Origin: Nocardia miyunensis NBRC 108239 | GTDB lineage: Bacteria; Actinomycetota; Actinomycetes; Mycobacteriales; Mycobacteriaceae | Length of the DNA stretch: 64,000 bases | Direction: 5' to 3' | Assembly: GCF_001613065.1 (NCBI RefSeq) | Contig: NZ_BDBQ01000013.1 | Location: forward strand, 248,001 to 312,000 | Part shown: positions 56,358 to 64,000 of the stretch, piece by piece | How positions within the stretch are numbered: position 1 is the stretch's first letter | Layout: every line of letters begins with the position of its first letter | Position numbers and translations under genes: made by a program | The notes under the pieces: model-generated | Databases searched by the model: none | The model's input: only the letters and a program-made list of their open reading frames with translations | Told to the model about the DNA's origin: nothing

Positions 56358-56993
56358 TCATGGCTGTGCCAGCGCGACCATGTCCGGTGGTGTGGTCGCG
56401 ACTGCGGTCACGGGTGCGCTGTCCGGCGGGTCGGGCAGGGCGAGTTTCCAGTCGCCCGCGGTCCAGACGACGGTGGCGGTGTTGGCGGTCAGTGAGCGGT
56501 CGGTCTGGCGGGTGTAGATAGCGACTACGACCCGGTCCGGGTTCCAGGTGCTGACTCGGTAGCCCAGCAGCCGGGGAGCGGCTCCGGCCGCGATGGGGCC
56601 CGGGATCGAAATCTGTGCGCGGGCAATCGCCCAGGCATCGCGGCCGGGGCCCGCGGTCAGCAGCTGCCCGATCTGCGGGTAGTGGGTGTCATCGGCCAGC
56701 GACATCCGGATCGTGATCTGGATGGCCCCGAGTGCGGCACCTGCGGGAGTGCGGGTGTACCCCGTCGCGACCGAGCCGTTGTCCCGTGCCGGGCCTTGGT
56801 CGGCGATGGGCACGCTCATGCCCTGGAACTGGGACCATCGCAGATGCGTGGGCGCGGCGTGGACGTCGGTGCCGACCGGTGCCGAGCCGGGGCGGTGGCC
56901 GTGGCCGCATCCGGCTGTCATGGTGATCATGGCCATGGTCAGCAGCACAATCAGTGTGGTGATCACGGTGTGTGGGATGAGGTGGGTGTGCAT
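56358..56993 (-). CDS. T4SS-associated lipoprotein, similar in plan to its upstream neighbour
   Basis: A protein of 211 residues: signal peptide with lipobox MTAGC (Cys near 29), then a globular domain ending in ATVVWTAGDWKLALPDP, the same end pattern as the 55541-56338 protein. The pair may form a hetero-oligomer outside the membrane. The start is either the ATG at 56993 (chosen) or at 57011; both give the same mature protein. Confidence 0.65.
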   Translation of the reverse strand: MHTHLIPHTVITTLIVLLTMAMITMTAGCGHGHRPGSAPVGTDVHAAPTHLRWSQFQGMSVPIADQGPARDNGSVATGYTRTPAGAALGAIQITIRMSLADDTHYPQIGQLLTAGPGRDAWAIARAQISIPGPIAAGAAPRLLGYRVSTWNPDRVVVAIYTRQTDRSLTANTATVVWTAGDWKLALPDPPDSAPVTAVATTPPDMVALAQP

Positions 56994-57044
56994 CGGATTT
57001 TCCGGCAGCATCGGTGAATTCGGGGTTCAGGGGTGGTTTCGGGG

Positions 57045-57308
57045 TCAGAGTGGGGCGTAGAGGGCTCCGGCGATCAGCCCGGCAGATCCGGCGATCACGC
57101 CGCCCAGGAAGACGCCGAGGATTCCTTCGATGCTTTCCTCGCGGTGGCTGTGGATCGCCAATAGTGCTGCGGCCCAAGTCAATCGGGCGACGCCGAGTGC
57201 GCAGACGATCCATCCGGCCCAGCCGATCACCGTGAGCAGTGGCGCGGTCACGGTCGGCGGTAGTGGCTTGGCCAGTACGACGGTGATGCCCAGCATGTCG
57301 ATGCTCAC
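57045..57308 (-). CDS. Small T4SS membrane protein, 87 residues
   Basis: The product has two or three hydrophobic segments (TVIGWAGWIVCALGV, GVFLGGVIAGSAGLIAG) separated by a charged loop with HSHREESIEG. The GTG start lies two bases after the pilin-like gene stop. Size and position suit a PrgI/VirB3-like or pilin-like subunit. Confidence 0.65.
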   Translation of the reverse strand: MSIDMLGITVVLAKPLPPTVTAPLLTVIGWAGWIVCALGVARLTWAAALLAIHSHREESIEGILGVFLGGVIAGSAGLIAGALYAPL

Positions 57309-57310
57309 GG

Positions 57311-57625
57311 TCAGGTCACCGCGGTCATGATCGCTCCGGCGCTGGTCATGACGACACCGCCGATGACCGCATAGAACACGATCTTGGGACTTTCCATCGC
57401 CCCGCCGTGCATCCTCTCCCACCCGAATTTTCCGCCCGCGTAGATCAGCGCGGCGACCCCGGCGATCATCGCGCCCCAGGACAACCAGTTCAGGACCTTC
57501 AGCAGACGGTCCGAGCCCGGTGGCGCGACGGGGGTGAACGGGATGTCCTGGTGGACTGGTATTGCGGCGCTCAGGTAGGCGGTGGTGTGGATCAGGATGT
57601 GCAACATGGTGTTTCCGTTCGTCAC
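57311..57625 (-). CDS. VirB2/TrbC-like pilin candidate
   Basis: A protein of 104 residues. After a short start come PPGSDRLLKVLNWLSWGAMIAG and a second hydrophobic segment (IVFYAVIGGVVMTSAGAIM) joined by a Lys/Arg-containing loop. This two-helix, Gly/Ala-rich design is that of VirB2/TrbC-type pilins and their actinobacterial counterparts. GTG start, overlapping the upstream stop by four bases. Confidence 0.65.
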   Translation of the reverse strand: MTNGNTMLHILIHTTAYLSAAIPVHQDIPFTPVAPPGSDRLLKVLNWLSWGAMIAGVAALIYAGGKFGWERMHGGAMESPKIVFYAVIGGVVMTSAGAIMTAVT

Positions 57626-58305
57626 TGCTGGGATGGGATGCGCTCACGCGAGGCTGCGATGAGCGCGGTGATCGCGGCCCCGACCCGGTAGACCTCGGGC
57701 GGTACTGATGCCGTCAGGGCCGGGGCCCGGTGCCATCGGTGCCGGCGCGGGGGTGGGTCCGACGGGGTGTAGACGGCCAGCTCGCTCGGTTCGACGCTGA
57801 TCAGCTCGTCGTGCCAGCCGAGGGTGAATACGGTGTCGTGGTCGAGTAGGCCGGTGATGGTGTCGCGGTAGCGGCGTACCGGGGCCGGTACGTGCCCGGA
57901 CCGCATGGGCGTCAGTACGAGCGCCTCGACGGTGACGCCCTCTGGTGTCAGGCCTGCGCGCCACTCCCGCAGTCGGTCCGCCGCGGCCGCCAGGCCGGGC
58001 ATGCAGGTCCGTGCGGCGATCACGACCCGCTGCGTTGTCTCCCCGGAGGCGGGCCAGGCTCGGCCGCTGTCGGCGGCGTGTGCCCACCACCGCGCCAGAG
58101 TGGTCGCGCCTGCTCCGCCGTGCGCGGCGACGACAGCGAACAGCGGTGGATGTGCGCCGGTCACCGGGTAGGGGGTGCGGCGCACGGGCGCTCGGCGCGA
58201 ACGTGGTGGCGCGGTGACCGATCCGGTTGCCGGCTCGCGGTCCGGTACCGCCGGGTCGTCGTCTCCGAAGTGATACAGGTCGGTGGCGCCGGTCACGGTG
58301 CTCAT
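57622..58305 (-). CDS. P-loop-like protein (ParA/DUF6668-like)
   Basis: A protein of 227 residues. AAHGGAGATTLARWW at about 60-75 resembles the deviant Walker A of ParA/MinD-like proteins, though the Lys is replaced (GGAGATT). The remainder has VVIAARTCM and a basic C-terminal part. Similar proteins occur in actinobacterial T4SS gene sets with a probable regulatory or placement role. The lack of the P-loop Lys makes ATP hydrolysis doubtful. Confidence 0.6.
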   Translation of the reverse strand: MSTVTGATDLYHFGDDDPAVPDREPATGSVTAPPRSRRAPVRRTPYPVTGAHPPLFAVVAAHGGAGATTLARWWAHAADSGRAWPASGETTQRVVIAARTCMPGLAAAADRLREWRAGLTPEGVTVEALVLTPMRSGHVPAPVRRYRDTITGLLDHDTVFTLGWHDELISVEPSELAVYTPSDPPPRRHRWHRAPALTASVPPEVYRVGAAITALIAASRERIPSQQ

Positions 58306-59030
58306 CCCGCCTTCTGGATGTTCGTGATGACGGTGGCGCCGACGGCGATTCGCACGTCGATCACCTGCAGGTAGTCCACGCGGGTGCCGTCGGGGTGCAC
58401 CTCGACGATGTGCACGTCGGCGGCGTTGCCGCTCAGAGGGGTGATCGCGACGCAGTGGCGGGTACCGGTCGGGATCGAGGCGATCCCTGCGGCGAGCCGA
58501 GCCGGGTCCAGCCCGGCGTCCGGGGCCAGCAGCGGCGTCACCGCGGCCACCGAGCGCTGCGCGTAGTACCCGAACTCGAAGGCTGCGATGACTCCGGACA
58601 GAGTGTCGCGGTCGCCACCCTGGTCGGTGACGATCGTTCCCGCAGGTCCGCTCAGGCCAGCGCAGGCTGGGCCGCTCGTCGCGGTGACCGTCGGCCGCGG
58701 CGCTGCGGAAATCGGCGGTGGCGCAACGGTTGTCGGCTTGCGTGTCACCTCGGCGATGCCGGCGGTGATCGCGCCGACCGCCAGGGCAAGTACTGCCGCG
58801 GCCAGAAGCCATCCCCGCAGCGGCATGCGCCGACGCGTCCGATGGACCGGTTCTGGTGCGGAATCCGGCTCCGCGCTGGGAAATTCGTCGGGCACGCCCC
58901 CTCGACTGTTGGTCGGATCGGGTTGTGGCTCCGGGGCCTCGTCGAGCCATCCCCACCCCATCCGTTCGTCCTGGGATCCGCTGGACATCACCGAGATTCC
59001 GCCTCTCATGGCGTTGCGGTGCCTGCTCAT
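58302..59030 (-). CDS. Single-pass T4SS membrane protein
   Basis: A protein of 242 residues: acidic, Pro-rich cytoplasmic N-terminus (WGWLDEAPEPQPDP), a membrane segment (about 70-92), and an extracytoplasmic part with two cysteines (CAGL, HCVAI) that may pair and an NTF2-like end (VIDVRIAVGATVITN). The start at 59030 overlaps the upstream stop by four bases; an ATG at 58988 is an alternative. Confidence 0.65.
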   Translation of the reverse strand: MSRHRNAMRGGISVMSSGSQDERMGWGWLDEAPEPQPDPTNSRGGVPDEFPSAEPDSAPEPVHRTRRRMPLRGWLLAAAVLALAVGAITAGIAEVTRKPTTVAPPPISAAPRPTVTATSGPACAGLSGPAGTIVTDQGGDRDTLSGVIAAFEFGYYAQRSVAAVTPLLAPDAGLDPARLAAGIASIPTGTRHCVAITPLSGNAADVHIVEVHPDGTRVDYLQVIDVRIAVGATVITNIQKAG

Positions 59031-60655
59031 GACGTGGGGACGGCCGTGACGCTGGCCTGCGGTGTGCCGGTATCGGTGCTGGTGGCCGGTGCTGTCGAAT
59101 CGGTCGCAGGTGCGGTCTGTGTCGGTGTCCCGAAGGTGGTGCCGGTCGCGGCGATGTCCTTGGCCAGGGCCGCGAACCAGGCGGTGGTTGCGGCCAGTGG
59201 CGGTTGTCCGCTGCCGGTGACCGGGACGGTGCCGTAGGTGTTCTGGTTGCCTACCGCCGAGGAGTACTGGGCGTCCAGGTCGAGGTTGACCAGGTCGCTG
59301 TTGTCTTTCACGTTGTCCTGGATGGCGGTGTACGCCTCGTTGGCCAGCCCCGGGAGCTGTGGGGACACGATTTGCACGAGAGCGCCGGCCAGTTTGGTGC
59401 CCAGGATGCCCAGTGCGGCAGCGGGATTGGCCAGCCCCACCGTGGCCAGGGCGGCGAGGGTGTCGGGGGTGAACACGTTGGTGGCGACCGCGACGGCGGT
59501 GTTGAAGGCGATGGTGCCGAATTTGAACACTGCGGAGATCGCGTCGTTCGGGCTCGGTTGCGGCGCATGGGGATTCGATGCGTCGGCGAGGCGCTGGGAG
59601 ATCGATTCCTGTGGCTGGTAGGTCACCGAGTCCAGGGATGTGCCGGAGATGTCGTTGTTGACCACGTTGATGCCGGTGTTGATGACCGTGGCCGAGAGAG
59701 CGTTGGCGATGCTGGCCACTGCGGTGATCGGGTCGTGGAAGTCGGCCTGTTTGGCGATGTCGGCGAACACGGTCAGTAGCGCGCCGTGGGCGGGCTTGTC
59801 ACAGGTGACATCGCCGGGTGTGCACAGTTGCAGCACTCGCCCGTCCAGCGGTCCGTAGTCGGAAGGTTCGGTCGGTCCGCTATCCGGGGTGGCCGAGCTC
59901 GCTGTGTCGGAGTCGCTGGTCAGCGCGATGCCGCCGGTGCCTGGCTGTACGGGGTTGAGGAAGGTGATCTTCGATACCTCGGTGCCGGTGGTGCCGGGAG
60001 CTGATGTCGGGCTGGTTTGGCCCACGCGGCCGGGAAACACCGGCGTGCCTGCGGGCCTGGCGGGATCGCCCAGTAGTGCTACACCGGCGAGGTGATCCGC
60101 AGGTACTGGACCGTTGCCGGCTGCTGCTTGTTGGGCGAATTCGCTCATGACCTGTGCGCCTTCGGTGTATCCGGCGGCGGCGAACAGGGTCTTCGGGCAT
60201 TGGGTGCGCACTTCGGCAGCCATGGTGTCTACGCGTTGCAGGGTCGCGGCGATCGAGCGGGAGTAGCTGGTGTCCTGACCGCCCGTGCCCGTGCCCGTGC
60301 CCGTGCCGATGTCGGTGCCCGGTGTCGTACTGCTACTGGTCGTTGTGCCGGTGACCTGCTGGTAGGGCACGTAGGCGCGTTGCACCAGGCCCGGTGCCTG
60401 GGCCAGCAGCGGTCGCAGCATGCCGCCGAGCACGCCGGTGTCGACATCGGGTCCGGCATCCGGAGAGGACTGGGCCGGGCCCTGGGCGGCCAGAACATAC
60501 AGGGCCGGGCAGGTACGACCCATCGGAACCTGCGCGTCCGCCGGACGTGCTGTCGCAGTACCGGAGGCAGCGACGGCTACTGCGGCTGCGGCGAACATCG
60601 CCAGGGCTGCGATGATCGGTCGCCGATAGGGCCGATGACCGGTGCGGGGGGACAT
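59027..60655 (-). CDS. Cutinase-like secreted protein lacking the nucleophilic Ser
   Basis: A protein of 542 residues: a signal peptide of about 40 residues (ALAMFAAAAVAVAASG), then a cutinase-family alpha/beta-hydrolase domain (CPALYVLAAQGPAQSS). Its elbow reads GYTEGAQ where active members have GYSQG, so the nucleophilic Ser is Thr; the Asp (CTPGDVTC) and His (PAHG) regions remain. A long Ala/Thr-rich C-terminal half follows. It is paralogous to the intact cutinase at 62017-63309 and may have become a binding or structural factor on the cell envelope. Start chosen for the signal peptide; a GTG at 60769 is possible. Confidence 0.8.
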   Translation of the reverse strand: MSPRTGHRPYRRPIIAALAMFAAAAVAVAASGTATARPADAQVPMGRTCPALYVLAAQGPAQSSPDAGPDVDTGVLGGMLRPLLAQAPGLVQRAYVPYQQVTGTTTSSSTTPGTDIGTGTGTGTGGQDTSYSRSIAATLQRVDTMAAEVRTQCPKTLFAAAGYTEGAQVMSEFAQQAAAGNGPVPADHLAGVALLGDPARPAGTPVFPGRVGQTSPTSAPGTTGTEVSKITFLNPVQPGTGGIALTSDSDTASSATPDSGPTEPSDYGPLDGRVLQLCTPGDVTCDKPAHGALLTVFADIAKQADFHDPITAVASIANALSATVINTGINVVNNDISGTSLDSVTYQPQESISQRLADASNPHAPQPSPNDAISAVFKFGTIAFNTAVAVATNVFTPDTLAALATVGLANPAAALGILGTKLAGALVQIVSPQLPGLANEAYTAIQDNVKDNSDLVNLDLDAQYSSAVGNQNTYGTVPVTGSGQPPLAATTAWFAALAKDIAATGTTFGTPTQTAPATDSTAPATSTDTGTPQASVTAVPTS

Positions 60656-60692
60656 GGTGCTCTCGATTCGCGATCGTGCCGTGGGCGGCTCG

Positions 60693-60763
60693 GGCCTTCG
60701 AGGGGGCCGACCGGCGGTGTCGGATCCGGCGATCCGACGGTGAGCCAGCCCCCTCGAAGGGGC
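60693..60763. repeat. Nested inverted repeats between lipase-like and cutinase-like genes
   Basis: Outer arms CCTTCGAGGGGGC (from about 60695) and GCCCCCTCGAAGG (to about 60760) are perfect 13-base complements. Inside them is GTCGGATC-CGGC-GATCCGAC, a perfect 8-base hairpin with a 4-base loop at about 60718-60737. Each outer arm can also fold on itself (GGCCTTCGAGGGGGCC, AGCCCCCTCGAAGGGGCT). It lies in the leader of the cutinase-like gene and could act as a terminator, attenuator or protein-binding cruciform. Confidence 0.75.
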
Positions 60764-60765
60764 TT

Positions 60766-61926
60766 TCACGACGCCGTCGGCGGGTTACCGGCGTCGGAGA
60801 ACGGTGTCGAGCGGGCCGCGCGGGGCCGCGGTCCACCGCCTCCGGTGATGAGGTGAGCGGCGAGGTTCTCGACGGCGTGGTGCGCGCCCCGGTGGGCGGC
60901 CTGGGCGTGGGTCGCGTCGCCGATGTCGGTCCAGCTGACGTCGCCGCCGCGCACCCGGTAGTCCGCATACAGCTGCTGGGCGACGCGGACCGGCACCACT
61001 TCGTCGTGATCACCGTGGTAGAGGTGCATCGGCACGCTCGGCGGGTGGTGACCGTTCTCCTCGTGCGTCAGCACCGTCGCCCACAACCGGTCGTTCCACG
61101 GCTCCGGGCGAATCGTGTAGTAGCCCAAAGGTTTCCCGAACCACGCCAGCAGTTGCAGCATCCCGGCGCCCTCGGCCAGGTGCGCCGCGGTCCGGCCGGC
61201 CGGTGCCAGGATCCGATCCAGCGGGACATCGCGGTGGGCGATGCTCAACCCGATCAAAGCGGCGAACCCCAGACCGCTGTACGGCCCGCCGTCCACCGCT
61301 TCGACGCAGGCTCGCAGATCCGCAGGCACACCCCCGGCAACCACCACGCGCAGCCTCAGTTCGGGGCAGTAGCTCCGGTGGAATTCCGCAGCCCACGCCA
61401 CGGCGCGTCCGCCTTCGCCGTAACCCCACAACCCGACCGGCGCTTCGCCGCTCAACCCGGCGCGTGGGGTGCGCGCTGCGGCCCGAACAACGTCCAGAAC
61501 GGCGTGGCCTGCGGACTTTCCTGCCAAATAGGGGTGGGGTCCAGGACCTACTCCGTGTCCCTCGCCGTCGGCCACGGCCACCGCCCACCCTCGTGCCAGG
61601 GCCAGTTGCAGCTGCCCCATTTCCGGGAAGGTTCGGGCAGCGATCAGTCCGCTGGGGGCATGCTGTGGACCCAGTCCATATACCTCGGTGCCGTAGCCGA
61701 CGATCGGGCGCGGTCCGCGTCCACGCCATGGTCCGGCGGGTACCAGCAACGCACCCGAGGCCAGTATCGGCTCGTCGAGAGTGTTGGTGGTGCGGTAGAA
61801 CAATTTCCAGCCATGGACCCCGTCGACGCCGGAATTCACCGGCAGCGACCGCACCAAGCTGCCCACGGCGACAGCGGTTCTCGATTCGAGGGATGACCGG
61901 TCTCCCGAAGGCGGTAGGAACAACAT
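60766..61926 (-). CDS. Secretory-lipase-family protein with Gly in place of nucleophilic Ser
   Basis: A protein of 386 residues with the LIP-type alpha/beta-hydrolase plan: VYGLGPQHAPS, ADGEGHGVGP, the elbow GLWGYGEGGRAVAWAAE, then HGDHDEVVP (Asp) and DATHAQAAH (His). Active relatives have Ser in the elbow (GYSxGG); here it is Gly. No clear signal peptide is seen from the ATG at 61926; the longer frame to 61998 does not add one. It lies between two cutinase-like genes. Confidence 0.75.
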   Translation of the reverse strand: MLFLPPSGDRSSLESRTAVAVGSLVRSLPVNSGVDGVHGWKLFYRTTNTLDEPILASGALLVPAGPWRGRGPRPIVGYGTEVYGLGPQHAPSGLIAARTFPEMGQLQLALARGWAVAVADGEGHGVGPGPHPYLAGKSAGHAVLDVVRAAARTPRAGLSGEAPVGLWGYGEGGRAVAWAAEFHRSYCPELRLRVVVAGGVPADLRACVEAVDGGPYSGLGFAALIGLSIAHRDVPLDRILAPAGRTAAHLAEGAGMLQLLAWFGKPLGYYTIRPEPWNDRLWATVLTHEENGHHPPSVPMHLYHGDHDEVVPVRVAQQLYADYRVRGGDVSWTDIGDATHAQAAHRGAHHAVENLAAHLITGGGGPRPRAARSTPFSDAGNPPTAS

Positions 61927-62016
61927 CTCGGATGTCTTCTTTCGTCGGTCCCGGATCCTGTGCGCCAATCTCGCTGCGGCACAATGAGTTCTGTGCACAA
62001 TCCCGGTGACTGGTGG

Positions 62017-63309
62017 TCAATGTCTGGTGGTCAGATCTCGTGCCATCGCCGAGAACCATTGGGCTCCAGCCGATGTCGGTGACTGCTGGCCCGGCGCGGC
62101 GGCACCGTAGCCGGTATGCGCTGCGACGGTTCCGGCGGCTTGGGCCAAGACCGCGGGATTGAGCAGATCCTGGTTGTCGGCCACGTTCGCGCCCACCGCC
62201 TGGGTGAGCCGCTGGGCCAGTCGCGGGATGTTGCCGATCGGGTCGGCCGTTACTGCGGCCACGACCTGGTTCAGTTTCCGGTCGGCGTCCTGAGACTGTT
62301 CGATCGTCGGTGGGCTGTCCTGCAGGCCCGCGGCATCGGCCAGCCGATTCGAGAGGCTGACGCGCGGAAGGTAGTCCACTCGCCCGCCCGGCCCCGGCTG
62401 GACATCGTCGGTGAGGACGGTGGTCCGCGCGGTGTCCACGGTTTGCGCCAGCGCCTGTCCTGCGGACGCGATCGTGGTGACCGGGTCGGTGAACTGGGTC
62501 CGCACCGCGACCCCGGCACCCACGCGCAGCAGCGCAGCGTGTTGTGGTGCGGCACAGGTCCAATCGCCCGGCAAGCAGATGTCCGCCACACGACCGTCAT
62601 CAAGGGCGCCGTAGGTTTGGTCGGGGTCGACCAGACCCCCGCCCGCCGGCGGCGGCTGGTTCATCACCACACGGGTGACCGCGTTCCCGTCGGTACCCGG
62701 TGCGGGCGAGGGGCTCACGCGCTGCGGGCTACCAGGAAATACGGGTTCTCCGGTCGTGCGCGCGGGGTTGGCGAGCATGACGACTCCGCCGACCTTGTCC
62801 GCGGGGATCGGTCCGTGACCTGATCCGACCTGCTGCGCGAAGGTATGCACAGCGGCGGCACCTTGGGAGTAACCGACCGCGGCGGTCATGGTGTTCGGGC
62901 ACTGCTGGTTCACCTGTGCCGCACTCGCGTCCAACTGCGCGACCGCATCGCTTTCGGACCGCTGGTAGGGCAAATTCCCCGCTCCGGTCAGCGGGAGCCC
63001 GCCGAACGTCGCCGCGTAGGGCACGTACGCGCGCTGCACCGAGCCGGGAGGGGCTTGGGACAGCAACGGCGACATCATCTGCCCCAACATCCCGGTGTCG
63101 CTGGTGGGGTCCGCGTTCACCGACGACTGCCCGGTGCCTTGAACTGCCAGAACATACAGAGCCGGGCAGTGGGTGATGGGCGGCAACGGTCCAGCGGCCG
63201 CGACGCCCGTCGACACCGCAGCACCGACGCCGACCAGTGCGACGATCGAGGACGCCAGAACCGTCCGGCCGCCCGGGCGTGTACGCCGCGACGGAGTCGA
63301 GTTCTTCAT
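62017..63309 (-). CDS. Cutinase-family secreted hydrolase, intact catalytic motif
   Basis: A protein of 430 residues: a signal peptide (about 15-40, ending VAAAG), then CPALYVLAVQGTGQSS, the elbow AVGYSQGAAAV with the nucleophilic Ser near 150, and CLPGDWTCAAPQHAA with the Asp and His. The cutinase family of mycolic-acid bacteria cleaves lipid esters, some acting on cell-wall lipids. Here, heading a conjugation operon, it may loosen the mycolate outer layer of donor or recipient. That use is inference. The start overlaps the upstream gene by four bases. Confidence 0.85.
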   Translation of the reverse strand: MKNSTPSRRTRPGGRTVLASSIVALVGVGAAVSTGVAAAGPLPPITHCPALYVLAVQGTGQSSVNADPTSDTGMLGQMMSPLLSQAPPGSVQRAYVPYAATFGGLPLTGAGNLPYQRSESDAVAQLDASAAQVNQQCPNTMTAAVGYSQGAAAVHTFAQQVGSGHGPIPADKVGGVVMLANPARTTGEPVFPGSPQRVSPSPAPGTDGNAVTRVVMNQPPPAGGGLVDPDQTYGALDDGRVADICLPGDWTCAAPQHAALLRVGAGVAVRTQFTDPVTTIASAGQALAQTVDTARTTVLTDDVQPGPGGRVDYLPRVSLSNRLADAAGLQDSPPTIEQSQDADRKLNQVVAAVTADPIGNIPRLAQRLTQAVGANVADNQDLLNPAVLAQAAGTVAAHTGYGAAAPGQQSPTSAGAQWFSAMARDLTTRH

Positions 63310-64000
63310 CGCTGACCGACCCCGACAGCCGCGCCCACTGCGCCTCCCGCGATGCCGCCGCCCACTGCCGCGGGCAGCCCCAGCAGACCGGCACCGATTG
63401 CCGCGCCCGCCGCGGCACCGATCGCGGTACCCGCGACACCGCTGGTCACTGTCCCGACCACCGGCACCGGTACCACGGTGCCCAGTGCCGCGCCGGCGAC
63501 CCCGCCGATGGTGCCACCGATCAGACCGCCCACCACCGCGCCGACCGCTGCGGTAGGAACCCCGGCCGCCACGACACCGGCTGCGGCTCCCACGACCGTC
63601 GCTGCCGCTGTGCGGTCGGATCTGCTGGGCGGGAAGCCGATCGAGTCCCAGAAGTGCGCGACCCCGGCTTCACCGTTCGCAGCGACAGTGTTGATCTGGT
63701 CGCGGACATTCGGCGGTACCCATGGCGGGGTGGGTGTTTGGAAGTCGCCGATGCGGATCATGTTGGGCGGGGGCTGGATCGGCGCCACCGGCGGCACCGG
63801 GCGAGGCAGATGCAACTCCGGCACGACCACCGGAGCCGCTGGTGCCCACTGCGGTTCCGGACGTGTCGGCTCGTTATTGCGGACTGCGGGGGAATCCTGC
63901 TGGTCGACCGCCGGTGCCGGTGCCGCCGGTGGTGGAGGCGGCGGGGCTGTCGTACCGGGTTGCGATGGGCTGGTCACTCCAGGCTGGTCCGGGCTTGACA
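63306..64000 (-). CDS. Pro-rich/Gly-rich membrane protein (start probably outside window)
   Basis: About 230 residues are visible and the frame is open to the right edge; a GTG at 63977 is an internal alternative start. The N-terminal half is Pro-rich and disordered (PPPPPPAAPAPAVDQQD). It is followed by RIGDFQTPTPPWVPP and a C-terminal Gly/Ala/Val-rich hydrophobic region with several GxxxG-like repeats (GGLIGGTIGGVAGAALG), which could insert in a membrane. Secreted channel-like proteins of Nocardia-type bacteria show this plan; the family is not recognised. It is the first visible gene of the transfer operon. Confidence 0.6.
   Translation of the reverse strand, partial: SSPDQPGVTSPSQPGTTAPPPPPPAAPAPAVDQQDSPAVRNNEPTRPEPQWAPAAPVVVPELHLPRPVPPVAPIQPPPNMIRIGDFQTPTPPWVPPNVRDQINTVAANGEAGVAHFWDSIGFPPSRSDRTAAATVVGAAAGVVAAGVPTAAVGAVVGGLIGGTIGGVAGAALGTVVPVPVVGTVTSGVAGTAIGAAAGAAIGAGLLGLPAAVGGGIAGGAVGAAVGVGQR

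Noticed and set aside
60661..60765. Simple rho-independent terminator
   Set aside because: No T-run after any of the hairpins on either strand, and the operon seems to continue; recorded as nested repeats of unknown role.

Overview
The window is high-GC actinobacterial DNA, most likely from a mycolic-acid genus such as Nocardia. The evidence is two secreted cutinase-family proteins, a secretory-lipase-like protein, an actinobacterial type IV secretion (T4SS) set with an SCO6880-like protein, and XRE-plus-TPR and DUF4913-type proteins. It looks like a large conjugative element or plasmid. The right half is a nearly unbroken transfer cluster, and the left half is an accessory zone full of recombinases, an insertion sequence, defence-type genes and gene remnants. 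No rRNA, tRNA or CRISPR array was seen, and no relaxase gene lies in the window.

Left zone (1-32.3 kb). A leftward operon holds a DapF-family epimerase, a D-Ala-D-Ala-ligase-like ATP-grasp protein and a C39-peptidase-like protein that runs off the edge. It is divergent from an XRE regulator and looks like a small biosynthetic or peptide-modifying unit. Next comes a decayed trio of tyrosine recombinases (4.3-7.7 kb), then an exonuclease/phosphatase-family protein, a 2H phosphoesterase, and an intact IS21-type element (11120-13810) that splits a small gene. An AbiJ/DUF559-like nuclease, an alpha/beta hydrolase, a frameshifted acetyltransferase and a TOTE primase-helicase follow.

From 19.9 to 28.8 kb a 5.8-kb recombinase element (21891-27656) sits inside one very large gene. 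Removing it restores a reading frame that joins methyltransferase, HIT, P-loop kinase, SGNH hydrolase and acetyltransferase domains. The insertion falls within the HIT catalytic His motif. Regulatory-looking genes (MucR-like zinc finger, AbiEi-like, NYN/OST-HTH) close the left zone.

Right zone (64-32.6 kb, all leftward, many 4-base stop/start overlaps). In order of transcription it begins with a Pro/Gly-rich membrane protein, a cutinase, a lipase-like and a second cutinase-like protein, the last two lacking their nucleophilic serine. The T4SS core follows: membrane and lipoprotein subunits, a pilin-like small protein, a TrbL/VirB6-like channel, an SCO6880-like protein, a VirB4-like ATPase and an NlpC/P60 cell-wall hydrolase. 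After a gap with a 32-codon peptide gene come several unknown proteins, an inserted MFS-small protein-P450 cargo operon, the coupling protein, DUF4913 and four large unknown proteins. Four of these unknown proteins, otherwise partly unrelated, share a C-terminal module: a short helix motif about 50 residues from the end, then a terminal GHELG/SHELD. Weaker versions occur in at least two further cluster proteins. This is a candidate, apparently undescribed, secretion or docking tag for this T4SS.
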